DNA of 64,000 nucleotides from Silene conica. Its lineage: Eukaryota > Streptophyta > Magnoliopsida > Caryophyllales > Caryophyllaceae. The notes beneath the pieces are model-generated. The model was given only the letters and a program-made list of their open reading frames with translations. It was not told where the DNA came from and ran no database searches. A program made the translations under genes and the position numbers. Below, piece by piece: positions 39,370 through 50,032 of the stretch; the stretch's first letter is position 1, and every line of letters starts with the position of its first letter. The DNA lies in the NCBI GenBank assembly GCA_029255685.2, contig CM055314.2, forward strand, positions 3,924,399-3,988,398, read 5' to 3'.

Positions 39370-40566
39370 CATATGAGAATTTTTTGGGCAATTAGCGTTA
39401 ATTACCTAATTAATTGGGTAATCGGTGTTGAATTCAAACTATTTGGGTTTCTAATGTTCACGTGAACACTTTTCATTTTTTTCCAGATTTTCAAAGAAGC
39501 CGCTGAGGTTCATAGCGGCTTTAGTGAATGTTAGGTTAAACTTCCACTTCATCCATTCCAATAGCTATTTGAATTAGAAAATAAAGAAGTCAGGCAAAAC
39601 AGCTTAGTTCCTTAACGGCTTTTTCTCTAGTTTTATACGCAAACACTCGTATAGCCGCTAAGGATCATGGTGGCTTTGTCTGTTGTTTTCATGAAATTTG
39701 CTAAAAACGCTGAGGTTCTAAGCGACTTTGTGAGTTGTTTATAAATCCAAACATTCCAGTAGCCACTAGAGTTGTCTTGCTCTCAGAAAATTAGGCAAAG
39801 TTGTTGATGTTCTAAGCTTTTTTACTACGTTTTATAGAAAAAAAAAAATAATCTGTAACCAACTCTACCTCTTACAACCCAAATGACCAATACCTGCAAA
39901 TAAAAGTCCAAATTGCAACATTTATACACTTGCTCAAATAACCGTCTTTACATAAACATGCTTGAATTACTAGATCTAAAGTTCATACACATGATTGAAT
40001 TACGAAATCTAACATTCATACATGAGAAGGACCAAAGCTAAAGTTCATACAAAATACGAAAGCTAAAATTCATACAAATTACCAAATCTAAAGTTTGTAC
40101 AAATTCCTAAAACATATATCATGTCACACTAGTCCAATCTCGTGCGAGTCCTCTTTCCCTTCGGTCTTAAACTTGAACCGGTAGGTGTTTCCTCCTCTTA
40201 GACAGGGCTAAGTCATGCTCTAAGATGCCCATGTCTTGTTTGTTGCAAGCGTTGAAGCGACATTAACTGCATCTCGCGCACCAATCAAGTCTACATGACC
40301 TAGTGGAACATCATCCGACATCTTACCAAGCATAGTTGTAGCACTAAGCCGCTAAGGAGATTCTAGTAGCTACTGGATTGGATTGAGTAAAAGTTCAACT
40401 TAACATCCAGTGAACCCGCTATGAACCTCAGCGACTTCATTGAAAAACTGGAAAAAAAATGAAAAGTGTCAACGTGGACACTAGGAACCCAAATAGTTTG
40501 AGTTCAACACCAATTACCCAATTAATTGGGAAATTAACGCTAATTACCCAAAAAAATCCTCATATG
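39370..40566. mobile_element. Long-TIR DNA element (~200-bp arms)
   Basis: 39370-39570 and 40370-40566 are inverted copies with moderate divergence; both termini contain CATATGAG followed by ATTTTTTGGG on the inward strand. The left arm and the interior carry several AGCCGCTGAGGTTCATAGCGGC-like stems (39480-39850). No transposase was recognised and no clear TSD. A solo end of the same family is at 43680-43745. Confidence 0.7.
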
Positions 40567-41289
40567 AAAAATAGTCGTTTCGTTGGCAACTCATATAGGC
40601 ATGTGGATAAGGCAGCCTATCTCAGTATCTCAGCCACAAGGGTTCTAGGCGATGTTCTTTTAGAGTTGAACTGAACTGAGCTGAACAGAATGAAGCTAAA
40701 CCGAACTACACTAAACTGAACTAAACTAAACTTAACTTAACTTAACTTAAATGAGCTGATCTGAACTGAATTTAATCGAGTTGAACTGAACTGAACTAAA
40801 TGAAGTTGAAATTAATAAAAGTGAATGAAGTTTAATTAAATTGATCTAACTAACTAAATAATAATAATACTAAAAATAATAATTAAAGTTTTGTTTGATA
40901 AATAAAAGTTTGTGGTTTAAAAGAAAATTAATAATATTAATTAACAAAATAAGTTATTAATAGTTTCATTCGGATACAAAAACTTGGTATATCAGTTATA
41001 CAACATCAAAGTACTCAAGAAAGAATAAATTCAAATATAGATGATAAAGAACGGAAGAAACTCATGGATAAGTTAAAAAAAAATAGGCGGTGTTATTGGT
41101 GTCCATAATGACCACGATAATGAAGCATATCATGATGATATAGAAGTCAATAATAAAGCAATATAGATGATGTCTTTTGTGTTAATGATATCTATATTTT
41201 CAAGATTATACTTTTCGGTTATGTTAACAAATGTCACTATTTGAATGTTATCAAATTTTACTTCTCGAGTACTTTTTTCTCTACTCTCC

Positions 41290-41341
41290 CATGTTTCACT
41301 AATAATAATAATAATAATAATAGTTTCACAAGTGGTTTTAT

Positions 41342-41383
<42 letters not shown>

Positions 41384-41458
41384 TAATAATTAATAATTAA
41401 TAATAAAAATAATAATTAATAATAATAATTTCACGAGTGTTTTTATATACAATAATAA

Positions 41459-41495
<37 letters not shown>

Positions 41496-41891
41496 CAATA
41501 ACAAAAACAATAACAACAATAATAAAATTAATAATTAATACTCCCTCCTATTCCATATTTTCTTCCCTATTTCCTAAAACGGATTATTCAGGTTTTCTTC
41601 CCCTTTCCTATTTTGGAAACTTTTATTCTTATTTTATTTATTTCTCTCTCCTATTATCAAACCCCACTCAACCTTTTTACTTATATTTTATTTCTTTTTA
41701 ATGCTTTTGGCCCCACAATTTGTTATTTAATTCCTAATTATTCATCCCTCTCTCCTATTACCAAACCCCACCCAATTTTTTACAGTTATTTTATTCTTCA
41801 TCTTAATATTTGTGCCAAATACAAAAGGGAAGAAAATATGGAATAGGAGGGAGTAATAAACAATAAAAAATAGAAAGATATAAAAACATAA

Positions 41892-41942
<51 letters not shown>

Positions 41943-42004
41943 TTATAATAATAATAATAACAATAACAATAAAAATATCAATAATAATAATAATAATAAT
42001 AATA

Positions 42005-42059
<55 letters not shown>

Positions 42060-42060
42060 T
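41290..42060. repeat. AAT/TAA microsatellite tract
   Basis: Long, interrupted runs of AAT repeats at 41300-41535 and 41858-42060, separated by a MITE. Minor variants (AAC, AAAT) occur. Confidence 0.9.
41541..41853. mobile_element. Stowaway MITE inside the AAT microsatellite
   Basis: 313 bp flanked by TA. The ends CTCCCTCCTATTCCATATTT and AAATATGGAATAGGAGGGAG are perfect inverted repeats, extending to 28 bp with TTCTTCCC/GGGAAGAA. Non-coding. Confidence 0.9.
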
Positions 42061-42433
42061 TGGGCTGAAATTAATAAAACTGAGCTGAACTGAACTGTTA
42101 CTGAACCGAATTATATGAAGGTGAACTGAACTGAACTGGACTGAATGGAGTTGAACTGAGCTTAGTTGAACTAAATAAAATAGAACAAAACAGAGCTGAA
42201 CTGAAACGAGTTTGAAAATAAACCAGAAACAACATGACGTTATTAGTCATGTTGCAGAGTTTGAAGTCGTCTTCTTTATCTCCATGAATAAACTAAGGCT
42301 AAAAAGAAACAATCAAAAACAGAATTTAAAAAGTATATTATATTATTACTCAAGTCAATCAGCGACCCTGGATACAATCATCCTGTACATACAGTGTCTT
42401 AGAGTTTTAATCATACAAAAAATATATTATGAT

Positions 42434-43009
42434 TCATGAAGAATGAAGCAGCAAGCTGTTAATGTTCTTCTTGCAAATCGGACAAATAGCATTGATTCGA
42501 AGCCACTTATCGATGCAGGGGACATGGTAAGCATGGGTGCATGGCAAGCGACGAACGACGTCGCTTTGAGAGTATCCGACTAAGCATATGGAGCAGTCTA
42601 GCTCTGGATTCTCCTCTACCATTTTCTTCCCTACTGGTCCTGTTGGTAATAACTCAATGGCTGGCTGGTCTAGGCCTGCATTGACATCGGTTGTGGGTCT
42701 TACATGGACGTGATTTCGGTTGTTGTGGGTCGGTATTCTTGGGATTGTAGGTCTGCTCCATCGACGACCACGACTACGACCACGACCGCGGCCAGGAAAT
42801 GAGGGAGGTATTGAAACGCTTTCATTTACATAAGTTTCAATAACATCTTCTTCCGAATATTCTCCCAAGTGATTAGCTCTTGTAAGAATATCGCCCCCAG
42901 ATTCGTCACCGCAATAATAACATAGTAGGAAAACAGATAGCATGAGTAGAGGAACTCCAACACAAAATACCAAAAGTAAGATCACTATGGCCGCGGTCAT
43001 CGAATCCAT
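42434..43009 (-). CDS. ATL-type RING-H2 E3 ubiquitin ligase
   Basis: A single-exon gene of 191 aa; the frame is open upstream to 43120 but the first ATG is at 43009, giving MDSMTAAIVILLLVF. A hydrophobic helix (about 6-30) is followed by a basic GRGRGRSRGRRW stretch (about 73-84) and a RING-H2 domain (139-179): CSIC, then CTHAYHVPCIDKWL, then CPIC. This order (N-terminal membrane helix, C-terminal RING-H2, no intron) is that of the ATL family, membrane-anchored ligases that pass ubiquitin from an E2 to a target. I did not see a clear GLD motif, so the exact subfamily is open. No neighbouring gene is functionally linked. Confidence 0.85.
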   Translation of the reverse strand: MDSMTAAIVILLLVFCVGVPLLMLSVFLLCYYCGDESGGDILTRANHLGEYSEEDVIETYVNESVSIPPSFPGRGRGRSRGRRWSRPTIPRIPTHNNRNHVHVRPTTDVNAGLDQPAIELLPTGPVGKKMVEENPELDCSICLVGYSQSDVVRRLPCTHAYHVPCIDKWLRINAICPICKKNINSLLLHSS

Positions 43010-43159
43010 AGCGCCCGGCCTATATAAGTTTTTCGAAATGTCTGTATTGGGAAAAAAAAAGTATGGAGGATGATCCAGGAAGTAATAGCTTGGCCGTGAT
43101 GAGTATTTAACCTTCCTCACTTGGCTTGACTTGTTCTTTGAGCTGACGCTTTCTTTTTT

Positions 43160-43580
43160 TGTTTTTTTTGGTAACTGTAAAAAAAAACTAGTTATTCGTT
43201 ATTATACGGGGAATAGCAACCCCAAATATATATTCTCTAAGAATAACTCGTAAATCGGCGTTTGGGCCTTGGAGAAATTGAAAGTTAGAGCTTGATGCTA
43301 CTCCTTTGTTTGCTAGATAGTCAGATGCTCTATTTGCTTCTATGTACGTATGCTCGATACTAGTCTCCCAATTCGGCTCATTCATTAAGTCCTTGCATCG
43401 CTGGACAATAAACTTAAGGCTATTATTGGTGAGTTGGTCTTCTTTGATGATACCGACACAAAAGGCATTGTCCATTTGTATTAACAATTTCTTGATGTTG
43501 AGGGATTTTGCATGTTCCAACCCAGCTAGAAGGGCTAGAAGTTCAGACTTCATTATTACGGGTGAGTTGGTCTTCTCTTA
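43160..43580 (-). pseudogene. LINE RNase H tail (fragment 3)
   Basis: The frame 43553-43188 reads SELLALLAGLEHAKSL, LIQMDNAFCVGII, CKDLMNEPNWETSIEHTY and IEANRASDYLANKGV: an RNase H (RVT_3) domain of an L1-type retroelement, minus strand. Only the 3' part is present. On its 3' side A-rich tracts occur (43150-43182). It lies just upstream of the ATL gene, so it may overlap that gene's promoter. Confidence 0.65.
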
Positions 43581-43679
43581 GTGTTAGGCTTAGTGCAATA
43601 AGAAGTTTCATACTTTCCAATATCACACATCATTACTGCCCCCTTCCCCTCCCCCTTTTAAAACATTAAACCATTAGTT

Positions 43680-43745
43680 TCAAAACAACTCTATTTACCC
43701 AATTAATTGGGTAAATAACCCCAATACACCAAAAAATTCTCGTAT
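43680..43745. repeat. Solo terminus of the 39370-40566 element family
   Basis: TTTACCCAATTAATTGGGTA followed by ACCAAAAAATTCTC matches the right end of the long-TIR element; no partner arm is nearby. Confidence 0.5.
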
Positions 43746-45147
43746 ATGCTACACCATGACTATACAGCTTACATATATCTGAAATTCATTCTCCTGTGGC
43801 CATGTTAGTGGGTCTTAACTCTGAACAAACTAGGCAATCGAAAATGAGCTAAACACAATTTCACAAACTAAAATTCCAACTACGACCTAACCTAAAACCG
43901 ATCTAAATTCAGAATTCCAGATGGGATGCAAAGCAAATAATCAACATAACTCAATAAAAACTTAAAACACAGTTAAACTTATTACCAGTTAGGGTTACCA
44001 ACAAGAAACGTATCGTCTACTTAAAACTGCAATCTATCTATCTCAATTCACTCTCAACCTGTATTTTACTCCCTCCATCTCAGTGAATAGTTTACACTTG
44101 GTTTATTATAAAGCAAATGTAAACTATTGATCGGACGGAGTAGATTAACTATTACTCGGGGGGATTATTTTTAATTTACTTGTTGAATAATCAAAGATGG
44201 TATTCAAAATATCTCGTATCCGATCGGTCAGGGAACGCTTACGAAGGGAAACCATTAAATTGCCTTCGGTGATGGAGGTACTCCGATCAACACCGAAAAG
44301 AATATCTCCTATACTATAAGCAATGAAATATAATTTTAAAAAAAAGCAAGAAACTTGTCATTCCAGTGATTTCCAGAGGAAGGAACTGGGAGATTGATGA
44401 TTTGATCGTCGGCAAAGAAAATGGGACGGTTGGTGACAAAAAAAGGGGGCAAAAGACGTTCAGAGATAATCACGGCGGTGATTCCGTACCCGTCAGACCC
44501 AAATTTTTAACGGATTTAGACACCATTTTTTTGAAAAAATGGGTCAGCGGCTAACCTGGTACAACCCATTTTAGTAAATAAATCGGGCACGGACAAAAGA
44601 AATTGAAAACGGGCTGGCCCATCCGGCTGCTAAAGGAATATGAGCAATTAGTATATAATTAATTTTTGTTTAGTTTTTACTCTTTGGATTTTGGAACATA
44701 ATATTCGGATGACCAAGTTAGTCGTTCTTCTATTTTGTCTATTGATGTGAAGAATTAATAACTTAATTCAATATTGGTTTTGCAAGTTTATCGCATTGTT
44801 TATTACTTAATTAATTATTTCTCAGAAGTTAACAGCAAAATATGAGCTCGACAGCCCACGGGTTGCCCAAATTTAGTAGTTGGGCGGGTAAGGGCAAAGA
44901 GAAGTGATCCTCAATTTTGGCCCAACTCGTCCGCTATAGTCTTCTGAACCATACTTTCCCCTTTTTACCCAGCCCACGTCTGATCTAAACCCGCATTTGA
45001 ACAGCTCTAATATTTCCTCTAAACAATTATATTTTGCGAAACATTTCTGGTGCCATGGTGGTATTCATCCTTTCCCTTTTCTTATGTTTCAATCTTACTA
45101 AACGTTCGGTTTATGAGTTTTAATGTAACAAAACAAACAAACAAACA
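43746..45147. other. Intergenic region before tRNA-Lys
   Basis: Contains a minimal Stowaway-type MITE at 44069-44140 (72 bp, ends CTCCCTCCATCTCAG and CGGACGGAG, flanked by TA) and GC-rich patches with GGGCTGGCCC- and GCCCAAC-like words at 44480-44640 and 44850-45000. No gene was seen; the frame 44366-44554 has no recognisable domain. Confidence 0.5.
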
Positions 45148-45220
45148 GCCCGTCTAGCTCAGTTGGTAGAGCGCAAGGCTCTTAACCTTGTGGTCGTGGG
45201 TTCGAGCCCCACGGTGGGCG
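45148..45220 (+). tRNA. trnK-CUU: tRNA-Lys (anticodon CUU)
   Basis: 73 bases fold as a complete cloverleaf: acceptor GCCCGTC with its partner near the 3' end, D arm GCTCAGTTGGTAGAGC, anticodon loop CTCTTAA with CTT, and T arm GTGGG-TTCGAGC-CCCAC. The A box TAGCTCAGTTGG and the B box GGTTCGAGCCC are intact. There are CAAACAAACAAACA motifs just upstream, as is usual for plant nuclear tRNA genes, and T-runs downstream that can stop polymerase III. No CCA is encoded and no intron is present. It looks functional. Confidence 0.95.
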
Positions 45221-47130
45221 TCTTAATTCTTTTTAATTGTTTTTCCACATCCAGCACGCATGACTGTTGAAGATGTTATTACTTTTGACAAGAAGGAATT
45301 TAAGATGTTTTAATTAATTTGGTGGTAGTACAAACTTGTTTTTATTTGTCAACAAGATTATAGATGTTAGTTACGCATATGCATTAATAAATACGAGTAA
45401 TTTGCTAGACTTTATTAAATATTTACTCTTTTCTATTCATTTGCTTAGGTTGTAGATTAAATGATTTTCGTGTCTTCAGTAAGTCGTTACTCTTAAATAC
45501 GTCAACTAATATTTTCTTCGTTTGGTGAAATGGTGTGATTATGATGAATCCTACGTAAACTTGAGCTTAAATAACAAAAGTTAAAAAAAGTATTTTTCAA
45601 CGCTCAACAATCGTATAAATATACCTAATATGACCAATGATTAGACCTGGCAAAAACAACTCGATCTGAAAAGGCGGACTCGAATTATATCACCCAAATG
45701 TGACTATAAAATCTGAATTGACCCGGCCCAACCCAAACATGACGCGAGATTTCTTGACTCGTAACTGAGCCGATCTGAAACCGCTAACCGTCTAACCACT
45801 AAACCACATAAAGACCAGACAAAACAAAACGCTAATTATGCCGAAGAGACTTGAAATGACATTTTCTCTCTTATTCGTTGCCCAAAAATGACCTAACCCG
45901 CTTGACTTGAAATAAGCCGATCCGATCCAATCCGAAGTAACCCGAAATCAATGAAAAACCCGAGTTGACCCGACCCGCGTTGTGCACATCACATACATGA
46001 AAACACGCATCACAATTTGGCAGAGCCGATTTCCAATTAGATAATATCGTAAAGTAAACTTCGAAGAAAAATAAAAAATCTAACTACAAAATTCGAAATT
46101 TTTCAATATCCCTTAAAGACGAGTCCCATACTATTGTGCTAACTCCTAAATCCGCCACTATATCGATTACACCTAAAATTTCCAAAATTTGTCACACAAA
46201 AACCTAATGTAAGAATAAATTAAAGAAAAGTAACCCCAAAAACTTAATATTTTTCCAGTATAAGAAACTGTAAACATTACTCTAAGATAGAAGGGTAGAC
46301 ACCTGTAATAAGTGTTTTTCAACTTTACATGTGCATTGCAGTAGCACTTGCGACTTGCTTGCTGTAATGATTCCTAAGAATGAGTGAGGTCCGCCCTCAA
46401 AGGGTTTTTGTCAGAACCATCATATGATCCTAAATCACTTTATTTCCAGTTTTATTCTTTGGTGGTCACCAAGTTATCCCCCCGCAAATTAGTCGGCCCT
46501 CTTGACCTCTTCTTTCCGTAATTCTATTCAGTTCAGTTCATTTTAATTCGGTCTTGTTCTTACTTATTACTATATGTTAGATTTTAGATGAGAGAAATGC
46601 ATAAGGAAGTTTTTATTATTGATTGTGTTTTTACATGAATATAGGGTGAGGTATTTATAATGTCTCATAGCTCCAGGAAACCCTAATGAGGTAGAAACCC
46701 TAATGGTCACTGAGCCTAATATAGAGCCAATCTCCTAATCTATGAGTACTCGATACAATATGACAATATTGATATGTCCTCGGTTATCCTCGGATATCTC
46801 ACGTATTAGATCGAATATAAGGTGTAAAAGTTATAGTTTGAGTCGTCTCGTACTCATGTACAACTTATTAGGTAGTTATTTTGATTGACGAATTTTGTGT
46901 TTCAGCATGTCAGCATGTCAGCATGTCAGTGGCACAAGGAAGATAAGGCCTAAGTTGAAGGAAGGACAGGAAATTCCACAAAATACAGAGCAATGTCTGA
47001 GTCTGACAGAATGTAGTGACTTGAAATTCCACAAATGACACCCTGGTATCACACTCCATACTTTATATAGCTCCTCAGCTCCCCTCGTGGTTGTGCGCGT
47101 TGGTGCCTCTGAATTATTAGATCAATAAGT
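45221..47130. other. Intergenic region with repeat debris
   Basis: 45640-45990 is rich in GACCCG/CCCGAC-type words like other non-coding repeats in the window. 46575-46870 has features of a decayed LTR (TGTTAGATTTTAGATGAG start, TATTTATAAT). 46907-46929 has three to four copies of CAGCATGT. I see no gene. Confidence 0.4.
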
Positions 47131-47136
47131 CTTTTT

Positions 47137-47285
47137 GTTACGGGTATATATCTGTCACAGGCTTACGACGGTCAGGTATCACAATAAAATTGCATTGGAA
47201 TAATAAATGGTTTGTGTTTGTCTATTAAAGTGATTATTACCTGATCCGTTACAAACTTGTAACGGATATAATCGTAACAAATGAG
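47137..47285. repeat. MITE of the ATCCGTTACAA type
   Basis: ACGGGTATATATCTGTCACA with CGACGGTCAGG, and CCTGATCCGTTACAAACTTG with TAACGGATATAATCGTAACA, are imperfect inverted repeats about 150 bp apart end to end. Confidence 0.5.
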
Positions 47286-47428
47286 CCGATTTGTGTACTA
47301 GTATGATTTAGGAAGGCTTCCTGGTTCCTACCATCCTCAAATCCTAATTCTAATAACATCCTGCCATTTTACTACACTTTTTGCACTCGTCATTCTTCTT
47401 TTCAGCTCGTTTTATCAAACAAAGTCTA

Positions 47429-48024
47429 AGGTCTGTTTGGTAAAACGAGCTGAAAAGGTACCTAAAAACTGAAAAGGTAGCTAAAATCAGAAAAGGTAGC
47501 TGATAAACTAACTAATTATATAAAAAACTGTTTGGCAAACTAACTGAAAAATAGCTTATTTTGGTGAAATGACATAAAAGATATAATAATTATTTACTAC
47601 GGAGTATATTATAGATGGAAGGGTAAAAAGGAAATATAACCTAGAATCAGGTAAACCCTCCCAAAAAAATAAGTTATCCGATTCTTTTGGCAAAAAAATT
47701 AGTTCAGGCAAATCAGGTACCTAAAGTGCACTAGACATGTTAAATAGTGAGATTTTTTTTGCTAATACTTGACTTTCTGTTAATGCAACTTCTACCTATT
47801 TAACATGTTTACGTTATTATCAATCTGCTTCTACTATTTGCCGAAGATGGCCTATAACTTACAATCTACTAATCGTAATATGTCAATTACCAAGCACCCA
47901 AATTAATTATGCTAATTATAATATGTTAGTCAAACCTTATGATAAAATTAGTCATTTATAATCAGCTTCTTTAATTTGCTTATATTAAAATTAATCAGCG
48001 GCTTACCAAATAATGCCTTAAGCT
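47429..48024. mobile_element. hAT-like MITE, left end in a head-to-head palindrome
   Basis: The ends CTAAGGTCTGTTTGGTAAAA and TTACCAAATAATGCCTTAAG are inverted. Left of it, 47398-47424 (CTTTTCAGCTCGTTTTATCA...) is the reverse complement of the first bases of the element, forming a ~27-bp-armed palindrome. Confidence 0.5.
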
Positions 48025-48104
48025 ATATTTTTCAATGGTCATTTTCAACCTAGATCACTAATAAAAATAATATATTCAAATTCTTGACCTACTTACCTGA
48101 CTTA

Positions 48105-48328
48105 GACTCTGTTCTTTCTGGTTTAATTTCAGCTCATTTCAATTTTGGTTGGTTGTATTCCGTTAGGTTTTATTTACGTTCAATCAATTATTTTTAATTA
48201 ATCTATTCACAAAAGTAACTTTTAATTCAACTAAATTCACTTCACCTTAGATCCACTCAATTTAGTTCAATTAAGCTCTACTCCAATTTATTCAATTCAG
48301 CTCGTTTCAGCCGAAAAGAACAGGGTCT
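48105..48328. mobile_element. MITE of the CCTGTTCTTT family (copy B)
   Basis: The ends CTCTGTTCTTTCTGG and CGAAAAGAACAGGGTC. Alignable by eye with 12844-13069 from end to end. Confidence 0.65.
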
Positions 48329-49052
48329 TCCATTTAGAAAATAACTATTAGTCCCTCTATGAGGTTTAAATGGTCATAAGTCCTCGTAATAATGAAAGAT
48401 GGTTAACAGTTAACACGTTAAGCATGTCAAATAATAACTCATCTTAAAAAGAATAATTTTTTATTAGTGCTTAAACATTTTGCTAATGCAACTTCTACCT
48501 ATTTAAGATGTTTATGAATTACGTTTATACATCCAATTTAAATAATAATTTATCTCTAAAAATCTATAAATTTAGAAAATCGATTTCCACTATATATAAA
48601 ATTTAAAAATCATATCTCTAGATATCTTAAAACCGCAAATCTTGGTTAGTCAAATCATTAGTGATGATGAAGAACATATCTTATCTTTATCTTTACTTGA
48701 AAAGATCCATTTCAAGTCCATATATAATCAAACCTAACTGAAATTCAAAATACTCCCCTCCCTCCTTCCTATATCCACTCACCTAAATAAACGTTCAAAA
48801 TATACGTTACCCAATACCATCACACAAATTACAACAGCCAATAAAGTACATTAATTCAATAAAATACAAATTCAAAATCGCAATTAATTAACCTAAATCA
48901 CCTTACTCACATAACATATCTACACGTGACAATCCCACATGCATCAAAAAGTGCAAACTCATTTTTTAGATGGGTCAAATATCATACCATATGTCTATAT
49001 AATTTATACTAAACACTATTTTTTGATTCATCTTAAATTGTTATATACTACG

Positions 49053-49261
49053 ACCCTATTTTTTCTAGCTTTTTTCAATTTTGGATGACTGAATTTCATT
49101 AAGTTTTATTTACGTTCATTCAATCATGTTCAGTTATGTCTTTACAAAATTAACTTTTAATTCAACTAAATTCACTTCACGTCAGTTTGACTCAATTTAG
49201 TTCAATTAAATTTTATTCCAATTAATTCAATTCAGTTCATTTCAGTCAAAAAAACATGACC
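49053..49261. mobile_element. MITE of the CCTGTTCTTT family (copy C, diverged)
   Basis: Shares the interior TTTTATTTACGTTCA and AACTTTTAATTCAACTAAAT with copies A and B; termini have decayed. Confidence 0.5.
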
Positions 49262-49279
49262 TATGACTCATCTTAAGTT

Positions 49280-49597
49280 TAAGGCGTTGTTTGATAAATA
49301 ACATATTGAAAGAAATTAGCAGATTCCGGCATAGTTAGTAGGTTGACCAATAAATCTACTATTTTCACGTGTTTGGTAAATAGCATATTCTGATAGCATA
49401 TTGATCGAAATCTACTATTTTTGAATATGCTGCTAATAGCAGCATAGTGTATTAGCATATTCAATTTATACATGACACCGTTCTAATTATCCTGTAATCT
49501 GTTATTTATATAATAGTCAAACTTGCTATTAAAATCTACTAAGTCAACGTTATCTGCTATTATGAATCTGCTTATGTTATTTGCCAAACAATGCCTA
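49280..49597. mobile_element. hAT-like MITE
   Basis: TAAGGCGTTGTTTGATAAAT and TTGCCAAACAATGCCTAA form TIRs of about 25 bp. No TSD was visible. Confidence 0.6.
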
Positions 49598-50032
49598 AAT
49601 TTTAAAACGGGTATATCCGTCTTGAACGAGAATTCGTATTTTTAAAAAAAGAAACAAGTATTTGAAGTAGCGTAGATAAAACGGCTATATAAAAAGCTGA
49701 TAACATAGACGCATAAGAAAGAAGTAACTTAGCTTAAAGCTACGGTATAATAGGTGGGCAACTGACACACAAAAGCTTAATTGTAGTTGTAGTAGTAGAC
49801 AGTAGACAGTAGTAGTATTCATATTCATGAGATTAAATCTTAAACGGCAATACAACCCCATTTTCGTCATTTTACAACCAACTCTCTCAACCTTTTCACA
49901 TTCTTTCTTTCTCATTGTTTTCCTACTTGAATCACAAATAAAGCAACAACTAAGTTACCTTCTACTAATTCCTCTTCTTTTTACAATTCCAATATTATTC
50001 TCTTTTTTTTTTTTTGAAAAATAGATTTCGAA

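Noticed and set aside
43010..43120. N-terminal extension of the ATL gene
   Set aside because: The open frame extends to 43120 but begins with GTG and the added residues do not look like an ATL N-terminus. The ATG at 43009 sits just before the membrane helix.
46575..46870. Solo copia LTR
   Set aside because: TG-like start and TATTTATA are suggestive, but I could not find a matching CA end and TSD.
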